Positions 42,641-50,537 of a DNA stretch of 64,000 nucleotides are shown here, one piece after another (the first letter of the stretch is position 1; every line of letters starts with the position of its first letter). The stretch is taken from contig CAIOSJ010000021.1 in assembly GCA_903860915.1 (NCBI GenBank), positions 124,001 to 188,000 of the forward strand, given 5' to 3'. A model generated the notes under the pieces. That model did no database searches. It saw nothing but the letters and a program-made list of their open reading frames with translations, and was not told the origin of the DNA. The translations under genes were made by a program, and so were the position numbers. The DNA comes from an uncultured Actinomycetes bacterium. Lineage in GTDB: Bacteria > Actinomycetota > Acidimicrobiia > Acidimicrobiales > RAAP-2.

Positions 42641-45321
42641 TAAACCCTACCGCTCATCGTTCGTCGGCGGCGTAGTAGCGCGACCACCACGGCGACAATG
42701 AGAAGTCCGCAGGCCACGGTGCTCACGATCAGTCCGGCTTCAATGTGAGGCGCGTGATAGTGAAAATGAATACGCCACGCCCCAGCCGGAACTGTAATGC
42801 GTTGGATGAGCCCGTCGGGTCGCACATCGAGAGTCGAGCTGACATTAGTTCGCTCATCGGTCAGCGTGGCTCGCCAGCCAGCCAGCCACGCGACGCTACG
42901 TGTCATCGAAAAGGCTCGAGGTGAGCTGACTTTAATCCACTCATCACCCCACGAATCAATTCGGTACGAGCTCACTTTCGTCGTGGGAGATGGATGTACC
43001 ACCTGGAGTGACGGGCGGATCGAAGTCGCGTGCAGAATCGTCAGAGGTCCAATTTGGCGATAAAAAACCCATTTTGAACTGCCCAGGGCCTGTTCAAAAG
43101 GCGTAGTCAGACTTTGCACCGCACCGAGCGAGTTCACAATCTGAATAGTGCCGATGCGTACACCAGCCGAGGAGTGAAATCGAAGGGCGCTCACTCCGTG
43201 CGCAATGAATAGGTTCCACCGCATCGTGGCCCCGGGTGCTGAGCGCAGAGTGCTGAGCACCCGACCGCGGCTGGATAATACATCCACGGTTACGGGAGTC
43301 GTCGAAATACTCTCACCCAGCCAACCCGCTATCTGCACCTTCGACAACGAGTCGTTGACTCCCAGCAGTGCGGTATGACTAGGTTCGCGCAAAGGTATGG
43401 CACAACGTAGCTGCGGTGATTTCTTCTTCATTGCCGTGCTCAGCAGGTCCGTTGAAGAGATGATGACGGTGGCTAGGCGAAGCTGTTCGTACTTCCCCGA
43501 TTGCAATTGACAAGGATTGAGCCATCCAAACTGATTCGCCTCGGTTGCCAATCCGTACTGTGCCTGAATCAAACTCCCGTAGCCCTGAATACTGGGACGT
43601 CCCGTGAACACATTGATGTTCGGAACTCCCAAATTCTCTATCACCGTCTGATCGTTCAAGGTGGGGTTAATGATGGCGAACCTACCGGCCGAGCCAAGAA
43701 TTGATGTAGCGACCCGAGCGGACGGCATCGGATTGACTCCCACTGTCGACCAGCTCACAGCCGTGAGGAGCAAGCTAACGACCAAGTCGAGCGAGCAGAC
43801 GGCGATCAACCACTTACCAACTCCGAACGAGGCTCGCCGGCGAACAACGATGAGTACTACCACTGCGACCAGTAATTGCAGCGCGTAAGCCCCACGCAAA
43901 TGAGATGCAACATTTCCCCCTCTAGTACCCACCATCCAATCCAGCAGGCCCGTCGGTATACATAGAGCAACTGATAGCAATGCGACTACCAACAGCCCTG
44001 GGGAAAGGGAGAGGTACCGTCGCCAGATGTTGAGTGACGTGGGAACTCGGTGGCGATCAATGAGGGACTGCACGAACCAACCCGCCAGGGCGGCCGCCCC
44101 AAAATCAAATAAGACAATATTTCGGCTCTGGAGCCGCGTCTTGCCAATCAGAGGGATGGCATGCAGCAGGAAGCCGAAGGGCGTGTAGGTACCGAGAGCC
44201 GTTATAAGTCCCACCACGGCAAGGACAGCGAAAATTGAAAAACGCTTCATGTCACTCGGCCAACCTCGCCGCGTGACATGGGCGAAGAATGTACTGAGGC
44301 CGAGGAGGGCTACGAGGCCGACGTAGCTCATAAGTTCTGGCAACTGCGGGTAGTTCATGGAAAAGCTCGGCTGACCGAACGATCCATTGCCTCCAAAAAT
44401 TTGAGGAACGAAAAGCATTGCGAGTTGCCGAGGGGGAAATGACCCCATTCCAAAGAAAGAGTAACTAATGGCGGAACGCTGGGATTGAGAGATGAAGGCC
44501 CATCCAACGACCAATTGCACCATGGCAATTGCGAAGCCCCACGTCGCTGCGAACATCTGAACAGAGACGTAGGCAAACACATTGCGCCACTGTTTGACTT
44601 CACGCCGTGCGTACACGAGTACCGCCACTGTGACTATTACGACAGTGAGCAGTTCTAACTCAGCAATAGACCTTGGCTCCCCGCTCAAACAGGCCAGTCC
44701 CCACATGACCGCGAGAGCGATGATCGAAGGCCCGCACGCGCGCAGATGTTTGGAGAAACTCTGGCGAGCATCCGACTCGAGAAGACGACGACCAAGACTC
44801 AACTGAACGAGTGTCATCCAGGGAATGAGCGCATATCCCTGAATCACCGCAATATGGACCAAGTGACCAACCATGGCGCCCGCGTAACTGAAAGAAATAG
44901 CAGCTACGAAAGAACCGCTGGGGCCAATGCCCAACCATCGTAGTAACGCGTACATGCCAAATGCGGCGGTGACGTAAATAACCACCAGATTGATCACCCA
45001 TGCTGCGATGGGTGGGAGAAAGACGAAGAGAAAAGTCAGAGGATAAAACGAGCCAGCGTTCATTCCGCCCAGCAAGGGAGTTCCGGAATACGCCAACGGA
45101 TCGATAAGCGGCAGGTGACCTGAAGCCATTTGACGACCCGACATCACACGAAGCGGAAAATTTTGGATCAAATTATCGCTATTCAGCGCCGGGTGGTTGA
45201 AAAGAGCCGGGACGGCAAAACACAGTGTGGGTATCAACGCCAAGACGACCAATGCCCATACGTCCGACCGAGAGCGATTGCGCCACCAACCCGAACCAGG
45301 GAGTGCGGGTGAATTGATCAC
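42640..45321 (-). CDS. large YfhO-like membrane protein
   Basis: An 893-residue protein with about twelve to thirteen hydrophobic helices in the first 550 residues, a large extracytoplasmic beta-rich domain (about 560-855) and a final helix before a basic tail (RRRRTMSGRV). The NSDNLIQNFPLRVMSGRQM loop and SGTPLLGGMNAGSFYPL resemble YfhO-type GT-C fold proteins, which in Firmicutes help glycosylate wall polymers or lipids. No specific substrate can be named. The start is GTG 45321, downstream of the pnp terminator, so it probably has its own promoter and leads the dapB-tetR segment. Confidence 0.7.
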   Translation of the reverse strand: MINSPALPGSGWWRNRSRSDVWALVVLALIPTLCFAVPALFNHPALNSDNLIQNFPLRVMSGRQMASGHLPLIDPLAYSGTPLLGGMNAGSFYPLTFLFVFLPPIAAWVINLVVIYVTAAFGMYALLRWLGIGPSGSFVAAISFSYAGAMVGHLVHIAVIQGYALIPWMTLVQLSLGRRLLESDARQSFSKHLRACGPSIIALAVMWGLACLSGEPRSIAELELLTVVIVTVAVLVYARREVKQWRNVFAYVSVQMFAATWGFAIAMVQLVVGWAFISQSQRSAISYSFFGMGSFPPRQLAMLFVPQIFGGNGSFGQPSFSMNYPQLPELMSYVGLVALLGLSTFFAHVTRRGWPSDMKRFSIFAVLAVVGLITALGTYTPFGFLLHAIPLIGKTRLQSRNIVLFDFGAAALAGWFVQSLIDRHRVPTSLNIWRRYLSLSPGLLVVALLSVALCIPTGLLDWMVGTRGGNVASHLRGAYALQLLVAVVVLIVVRRRASFGVGKWLIAVCSLDLVVSLLLTAVSWSTVGVNPMPSARVATSILGSAGRFAIINPTLNDQTVIENLGVPNINVFTGRPSIQGYGSLIQAQYGLATEANQFGWLNPCQLQSGKYEQLRLATVIISSTDLLSTAMKKKSPQLRCAIPLREPSHTALLGVNDSLSKVQIAGWLGESISTTPVTVDVLSSRGRVLSTLRSAPGATMRWNLFIAHGVSALRFHSSAGVRIGTIQIVNSLGAVQSLTTPFEQALGSSKWVFYRQIGPLTILHATSIRPSLQVVHPSPTTKVSSYRIDSWGDEWIKVSSPRAFSMTRSVAWLAGWRATLTDERTNVSSTLDVRPDGLIQRITVPAGAWRIHFHYHAPHIEAGLIVSTVACGLLIVAVVVALLRRRRTMSGRV

Positions 45322-45346
45322 AGTACTGAGAGGTTACGGTAACGCA

Positions 45347-45390
45347 GAAGGCCCGCGCAAACATTCCGTAGAATGCTTGCGCGGGCTTTC
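45347..45390 (-). terminator. pnp transcript terminator hairpin
   Basis: GCCCGCGCAA (45351-45360) pairs with TTGCGCGGGC (45377-45386). Inside, CATTC and GAATG extend the stem around a CGTA loop, with one mismatch. It lies 17 nt after the pnp stop. The T-run is short on the minus strand (CTTCTG), while TTTCT follows on the plus strand, so it may instead stabilise the mRNA end. Confidence 0.75.
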
Positions 45391-45402
45391 TGGGTGTCGT
45401 TT

Positions 45403-47838
45403 CTAGCGTCGACGAGGGCGCGGCGGACGGCGGTCGCCGTCGTTGAGCGCGGGGCCACCAGGACCCAAGTCGCCCAAGTCATTTGCCAACTCGGCTTCGA
45501 AGGAGTCTTCGAAGCTCGACGCGCGAGCCGGACGATCGGCACGCGGGGCGCGCTCCTCACGGGCCGGACGTGATTCGCGGTCGTCGCGACGTTCGCGGGG
45601 CTCGCGACGTTCGCGGGGCTCTGAGGAATCTTCAATCACCATGTTGGCGTACTCGCCACCGAGCGAAAGAGAAACCTTACCCTGCGGGTCGATGTCATCC
45701 ACCTTGACTTCGATGGCTTGACCCAGGACCAAAACGTCCTCAACGGCTCCGATCCTCTTGCCACCATTAAGCGGCGACATCTTGGAGATGTGCAGTAGTC
45801 CATCGCGACCCGGCAAGATGCTAACGAAAGCACCAAACTTGGTCGTGTTCACGACCTTGCCCATGTAGGTGGCGCCAACGTCGGCCGTTGGGGGGTCCAG
45901 AATCATCTCGATGCGGCGAACGGCTTCGGCAACTGCCCGACCATCCTTCGCACCGATGGTAACCGTCCCCACGACTCCATCGTCATCCACGGCGATGTCG
46001 GCACCGGTCTCCTGCTGCAGGGTGTTGATGACCTTACCCTTGGGCCCAATGACCTCACCGATTTTGTCGATAGGAATCTCGATGTTCACAATCTTCGGAG
46101 CCACTTCGGCCACGTTGGTGCGAGGCTCGGCAATCGCGTTGACGAGAACTTCCAAGATGGCGAGACGCGCATCTTTGGCCTGCATCAGCGCCTTCGCCAA
46201 AACGTCAGCGGGCAGTCCGTCTATCTTCGTGTCGAGCTGCAGAGCCGTAACGGCATCCTTGGTTCCCGCAACCTTGAAGTCCATGTCGCCGAATGCGTCT
46301 TCGGCCCCGAGGATGTCGGTCAAGGTGACGTAGGTTCCGCCGTCGTAGACCAGGCCCATGGCGATTCCGGCGACTGGCGCCTTAATCGGCACACCGGCCG
46401 CCATGAGTGACAGCGTCGAACCACACACGGAGCCCATTGAGGTGGAGCCGTTCGACTGCAAAACGTCGGATACAACACGAACGGTGTAGGGGAAGTCTGC
46501 TTCGCTCGGCAGTACGGGAATAAGCGCGCGCTCTGCGAGCATGCCGTGTCCGACTTCGCGACGCTTTGGCATACCTACGCGACCAGACTCACCAACTGAG
46601 TAGGGAGGGAAGTTGTAGTGGTGCATGTAGCGGCGCCACTCGTCGGGGGTGATGGTGTCGACCTGCTGCTTCATGCGAGGCATTCCCAGCGTTGTGACGT
46701 TGACGACTTGCGTCTCGCCACGTTGGAACAAGGCGGAACCATGCGTCATGGGAAAGAGGTCAATTTCAGCCGACAGCGGTCGGATATCCGCGGTGCCTCG
46801 ACCGTCAATACGAGCACCCTCGGTCACAATGCGCTGGCGAACGATCTTCTTGGTCACCGACTTAACAGCCGCTTTGACTTCGGAGGTGCGTCCTTCGAAT
46901 TCACCTTCGAGTTGAGACAAGATATCCGCCGTTGCTGCGTCTAGTGCATCGTTTCGGACTTGCTTGGTGGTGTGAAGATTGGCTGCTGCGATTGCTTCGG
47001 AGCCGACAGCGCTCACGCGCTCCAAGACGTCGGGCTGGTAGTCCGAGAAGGTCTTGTAGGGAATCGTCACGATGGGTCCACGCTCAGCGACGTAGGCGCG
47101 GACGAGCTCACGCTGCAGGTTGATCGATTCACGAATCCACAGCTTTGAGGCCTCGAGACCCAATGCCAGAACTTCTTCGGTTACTTTCGGCGCGCCATCG
47201 GCGTACTTCTCAAACGAGCCTTCGGTTCCGCCGGCTTCGACCATCATGATGGCGATGTCGGCCTCAACGGAGTCGCTGAGGGCACGTCCGGCCACTACGA
47301 GCTCGAAAACGGCTGCGTCACCTTCCGCAAAAGTTGGGTGGGGTGCCCACTCACCATCAGTGGTGTACGCCAGACGTACGGCCCCAATAGGACCGTCGAA
47401 GGGGATACCCGAGAGCATCAGCGCAGCTGAAGCCGCATTGATGGCCAGAATGTCATGGGGATTCTGCTGGTCGGCCGAGAAGACAGTTCCCACGATTTGG
47501 ACTTCATTGCGGAAGCCCTTCGGAAAAGATGGACGAAGTGGTCGGTCGATCAATCGACAGATCAACACTGCAGCATCGGACGGCTTGCCCTCACGGCGAA
47601 AGAACGCTCCAGGAATTTTCCCCGCGGCGTAGGCACGCTCTTCGATGTCCACGGTGAGTGGGAAAAAGTCGATGCCGTCACGTACCGTGCGGGCGGCGAC
47701 AGCTGTTGCCAGCAGGACCGTGTCACCGATCTGGGCCTGGACGGCTCCGTCGGCTAGTTGGGCCAACTTACCTGCCTCGAAAGACAGGGTTTTGTCGGTA
47801 CCCGTAATGGGTGAACTCACGCGGATGGCGTTAGTCAT
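45403..47838 (-). CDS. pnp: polyribonucleotide nucleotidyltransferase (PNPase)
   Basis: An 811-residue 3'-5' phosphorolytic RNA exonuclease. Two RNase PH domains are seen (RPLRPSFPKGFRNEVQIV; HYNFPPYSVGESGRVGMPKR, LQSNGSTSMGSVCGSTLSLM), then a KH domain (IGEVIGPKGKVINTLQQETG) and an S1 domain (VNTTKFGAFVSILPGRDGLLH). The C-terminal 75 residues are an Arg/Asp/Glu-rich tail (RERRDDRES, PAREERAPR), longer than in E. coli. ATG 47838 follows AAGGAG at 6 nt. It lies downstream of rpsO as in many bacteria, with a hairpin in the leader. Confidence 0.97.
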   Translation of the reverse strand: MTNAIRVSSPITGTDKTLSFEAGKLAQLADGAVQAQIGDTVLLATAVAARTVRDGIDFFPLTVDIEERAYAAGKIPGAFFRREGKPSDAAVLICRLIDRPLRPSFPKGFRNEVQIVGTVFSADQQNPHDILAINAASAALMLSGIPFDGPIGAVRLAYTTDGEWAPHPTFAEGDAAVFELVVAGRALSDSVEADIAIMMVEAGGTEGSFEKYADGAPKVTEEVLALGLEASKLWIRESINLQRELVRAYVAERGPIVTIPYKTFSDYQPDVLERVSAVGSEAIAAANLHTTKQVRNDALDAATADILSQLEGEFEGRTSEVKAAVKSVTKKIVRQRIVTEGARIDGRGTADIRPLSAEIDLFPMTHGSALFQRGETQVVNVTTLGMPRMKQQVDTITPDEWRRYMHHYNFPPYSVGESGRVGMPKRREVGHGMLAERALIPVLPSEADFPYTVRVVSDVLQSNGSTSMGSVCGSTLSLMAAGVPIKAPVAGIAMGLVYDGGTYVTLTDILGAEDAFGDMDFKVAGTKDAVTALQLDTKIDGLPADVLAKALMQAKDARLAILEVLVNAIAEPRTNVAEVAPKIVNIEIPIDKIGEVIGPKGKVINTLQQETGADIAVDDDGVVGTVTIGAKDGRAVAEAVRRIEMILDPPTADVGATYMGKVVNTTKFGAFVSILPGRDGLLHISKMSPLNGGKRIGAVEDVLVLGQAIEVKVDDIDPQGKVSLSLGGEYANMVIEDSSEPRERREPRERRDDRESRPAREERAPRADRPARASSFEDSFEAELANDLGDLGPGGPALNDGDRRPPRPRRR

Positions 47839-47878
47839 TGGTGCTCCTTATGTAGTTTCGGCACGCACTCTCTCGAAT

Positions 47879-47921
47879 CCCAGTGGATAGTCTCCGCCCT
47901 CGGGCGGCAACCCTCCACTGG
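47879..47921 (-). promoter_or_regulatory. two-part hairpin in the pnp leader
   Basis: CCAGTGGA (47880-47887) pairs with TCCACTGG (47914-47921), and inside it CCGCCC (47894-47899) pairs with GGGCGG (47902-47907), giving a long interrupted stem-loop about 40 nt before the pnp start. In E. coli an RNase III-cut hairpin at the same place lets PNPase limit its own synthesis. A similar role here is inferred from position. Confidence 0.7.
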
Positions 47922-47946
47922 CCTTCGAGCCTATGAATGCGGGCCA

Positions 47947-47969
47947 GTACTCCGACGGCGCCGGAGTAC
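47947..47969 (-). terminator. hairpin after rpsO
   Basis: GTACTCCG (47947-47954) and CGGAGTAC (47962-47969) form an 8-bp stem with a 7-nt loop, 7 nt beyond the rpsO stop. There is no T-run behind it, so it is likely a weak or partial terminator that lets some transcripts reach pnp, or a processing signal. Confidence 0.6.
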
Positions 47970-47976
47970 AAATGGT

Positions 47977-48234
47977 CTAGCGACGAATGCCGAGGCGACC
48001 AATTAGTTGGCGATACTGCTCAACATCGCCACGCTGCACGTAATCGAGCAAGCGACGACGCTGACCGATGAGTTTCATCAGTCCACGACGAGTGTGGTGA
48101 TCACCCTTGTGAACCTTGAGGTGCTCAGTGAGATGTGAGATCCGGTCAGTCAAAATCGCGATCTGGACTTCGGATGAACCGGTGTCCGTTTCGTGCTGCT
48201 GATAGTCCTTGATGATCTGCTGCTTCTCGGCCAT
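47977..48234 (-). CDS. rpsO: 30S ribosomal protein S15
   Basis: An 85-residue primary 16S rRNA-binding protein. [39 protein letters not shown] (in part) is the classic S15 signature, ending LIGRLGIRR. The ATG is preceded by AAGGCG at about 10 nt. It lies between ribF and pnp, the common order, and is followed by a hairpin. Confidence 0.97.
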   Translation of the reverse strand: MAEKQQIIKDYQQHETDTGSSEVQIAILTDRISHLTEHLKVHKGDHHTRRGLMKLIGQRRRLLDYVQRGDVEQYRQLIGRLGIRR

Positions 48235-48317
48235 GAAGTAAACGCCTTAAATAATCGGGGTCCCGTTGCGAACCGCCGACATGACGACCCGCACGATCAG
48301 CGTCGCTGACCGAAAAA

Positions 48318-49274
48318 CTATGTTAGCAGGGTTTCGCCATCCTGCGAGATTTTCTGGAAAAGCTCACGAGTACGAGCTACGTCGACCGAAATCTGTTCTA
48401 TGAGAGCCTCTAGTGAGTCGTAGGACTCTTCCCCTCGTAACCAGGCGAAAAAGACCAGCTGGAGCTGCTCACCGTATATATCTCCCGAAAAACCTGGTAG
48501 GTGCGCCTCGAGCAGAGTGTCGCCATTTTCGTAGAACTGGGGACGTCGGCCGAGGGAAATCGCTGCTGGGTACCATTTCCCGTGTGCCAATGCAGCACCG
48601 GCATAAATCCCAATCGTCGGGAGCAGCTGTCCCACGGAGGTTTGGATATTTGCGGTGGGAAAGCCCAGTTCCGAGCCACCTCGCGCGTCACCGTGAATGA
48701 CCTCGCCGATAATGCCGAAGGGGTGGCCCAAAATCTCCATGGCCGTGTCGAGACGACCCTCGAGTACTGCTCGACGAACCGATGTCGAGGAGAACCGCTC
48801 CCCCGTGCCAATGAGCCCGCAAGCTTCAACGCTAAAGCCCAGTTGCTCGCCCCACTCGCTTAATCGACGCGCGTCACCATAGCGATCTCGGCCGAAACGG
48901 AAATCTTCGCCCACGACCACGTGGACGGCACCCAGTTCGTCGTGTATCAGTCGTCGTACAAAAGACTCGGCCGACTCTGAAGACGCCGCTTCATCGAAGG
49001 TGACCAGACGAACAATGTCGACACCCAACTCGTGAAATCGCTCCAAACGCCGTTCGAGGCTCTCGATTGCCAATGGTGCGTTTGCCGGGGCAAGAACCGA
49101 AGCTGGGTGTGGATCAAAGGTGATCACCACACTCGGAACCCCGCGATCAGCAGCGGCAATTTTGGCTCGCGTGATAATCGCTTGGTGGCCTCGATGAACG
49201 CCATCGAAGACGCCAATGGCAACTACCGAAGGTGTCGTCGCAGAGTCACCCTGCCCATCTCGAATCACCTTCAT
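48318..49274 (-). CDS. ribF: bifunctional riboflavin kinase / FAD synthetase
   Basis: A 318-residue enzyme that makes FMN and then FAD. The adenylyltransferase domain has VVAIGVFDGVHRGHQ and FDPHPASV, then VGEDFRFGRDRYGD and FSSTSVRRAVLEG. The kinase domain shows GELGFPTANI-like GSELGFPTANI and the C-terminal EAHLPGFSGDIYGEQL. Start ATG 49274 (MKVIRDGQG) matches the family N-terminus; GTG 49283 is closer to AAAGG and remains possible. It lies 34 nt after truB. Confidence 0.94.
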   Translation of the reverse strand: MKVIRDGQGDSATTPSVVAIGVFDGVHRGHQAIITRAKIAAADRGVPSVVITFDPHPASVLAPANAPLAIESLERRLERFHELGVDIVRLVTFDEAASSESAESFVRRLIHDELGAVHVVVGEDFRFGRDRYGDARRLSEWGEQLGFSVEACGLIGTGERFSSTSVRRAVLEGRLDTAMEILGHPFGIIGEVIHGDARGGSELGFPTANIQTSVGQLLPTIGIYAGAALAHGKWYPAAISLGRRPQFYENGDTLLEAHLPGFSGDIYGEQLQLVFFAWLRGEESYDSLEALIEQISVDVARTRELFQKISQDGETLLT

Positions 49275-49308
49275 TGACTTCACGAACCTTTGATCCCAGA
49301 CCGGCGCA

Positions 49309-50187
49309 CTAGGCGAGGACCACGTCAGGCTGATAGCGGTCATCGCGTCGGTGCACAATGGCCACCAGTGAACCACTGGCGTCGACTACGGCTCCTTCGT
49401 CGGCACCCTGTAGTTCGTCGAGGTCAACTTGCTTGCCGAAACGCAACGAGACCAGAGTCTCGCCCCGCGCTACGGCGCGGGGCAGGTGAGCGACCATCTC
49501 AAGAGGTGGGAGTAGCACGTTCTGACCCTCGATAACAGCCCGCTCTAAATTCTCAAGGGCCCACGCGTTTGATACCGAGTGACTACCGCTGGACTCGCGG
49601 CGCAGTGCGGTCAAGTGTCCCAGGGTGCCGAGCGACTCTGCGAGATCGCTCAGCAACACCCGAACGTAGGTTCCCGTGGAGCAGGTGGTTCGAAAGGTCC
49701 ACACGTCACGCTCGGCCGTTGGCGCAAGATCGAAAGAATCAATAGTGATGGAGCGGGCCTCGCGAACTACCTCTCCACCTTCACGAGCGATCTCGTAGAG
49801 CCGTCGCCCACCCACCTTGATGGCCGACACCATGGGCGGAACCTGCATTTGCGGACCCGTCAGGCGTAGTGCTGCCGCGGCCACCAAAGCCTCGTTCAAT
49901 TCTGGTACCTCTGCCGTAGCGATCACGGCCCCATCAGCGTCGAGCGAATCGGTAGCGACGCCCAAGCGCACGGTACCGGAATAAATCTTGGTTTCCGATT
50001 GTACGAATCGTAGGAGCCTGGTGGCAGAACCTACGGCGAGCGCCAGAAGTCCCGTCGCCATAGGGTCGAGAGTTCCCGCGTGTCCAATCTTTTTCTCATG
50101 AAAGATACGTCGCGAGCGCGCCACTACGTCGTGACTAGTTGGACCCTGGGGCTTGTCTACCAGCAGTAGTCCACTACGCGCGATCAT
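49309..50187 (-). CDS. truB: tRNA pseudouridine-55 synthase
   Basis: A 292-residue pseudouridine synthase that modifies U55 in the tRNA T loop. LLLVDKPQGPTSHDVV starts the fold, the catalytic Asp is in GHAGTLDPMATGLL, and RVLLSDLAESLGTLGHLTALRR closes the core. A PUA-like C-terminal domain is present. ATG 50187 overlaps rbfA by 14 nt; a GTG sits one codon earlier. Confidence 0.95.
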   Translation of the reverse strand: MIARSGLLLVDKPQGPTSHDVVARSRRIFHEKKIGHAGTLDPMATGLLALAVGSATRLLRFVQSETKIYSGTVRLGVATDSLDADGAVIATAEVPELNEALVAAAALRLTGPQMQVPPMVSAIKVGGRRLYEIAREGGEVVREARSITIDSFDLAPTAERDVWTFRTTCSTGTYVRVLLSDLAESLGTLGHLTALRRESSGSHSVSNAWALENLERAVIEGQNVLLPPLEMVAHLPRAVARGETLVSLRFGKQVDLDELQGADEGAVVDASGSLVAIVHRRDDRYQPDVVLA

Positions 50188-50533
50188 CACGCAATCGCCT
50201 AATAATGTCTTCAACGGCTTCGCCCGTTCGCACCGAAGGATCAATACGAAAGGTCAGCTTGGGAGTCCTCTTCAGACGTGTCTTAGCATTCACAATTCCT
50301 TGAATTTGAGCACGGTGCTCCTCAAGCGCGGCACTCGCCTCCTCGCTCAAAGAGTCCATGAAAACTATTGCCTGACGCAAGTCCTCCGTCACTTCAACCT
50401 CTGTCACGGTCAACATTCCGACTCGATCATCAAAATCTCCGATACGAACCACTGCCTCGGAGATGACTTCTCGCAGTATTTGATTAACCCGAGCAGTCCG
50501 CGGATACGGTTTTTCACCTTTTGTCTGTGCCAT
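50174..50533 (-). CDS. rbfA: ribosome-binding factor A
   Basis: A 119-residue KH-like factor for 30S maturation. RTARVNQILREVISEAVVRIGD and MLTVTEVEVTEDLRQAIVFM are typical, and the C-terminus holds LKRTPKLTFRIDPSVRTGE. ATG 50533 lies 4 nt after infB; a longer open frame upstream sits within infB and was rejected. Confidence 0.95.
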   Translation of the reverse strand: MAQTKGEKPYPRTARVNQILREVISEAVVRIGDFDDRVGMLTVTEVEVTEDLRQAIVFMDSLSEEASAALEEHRAQIQGIVNAKTRLKRTPKLTFRIDPSVRTGEAVEDIIRRLRDDRA

Positions 50534-50537
50534 GGGA

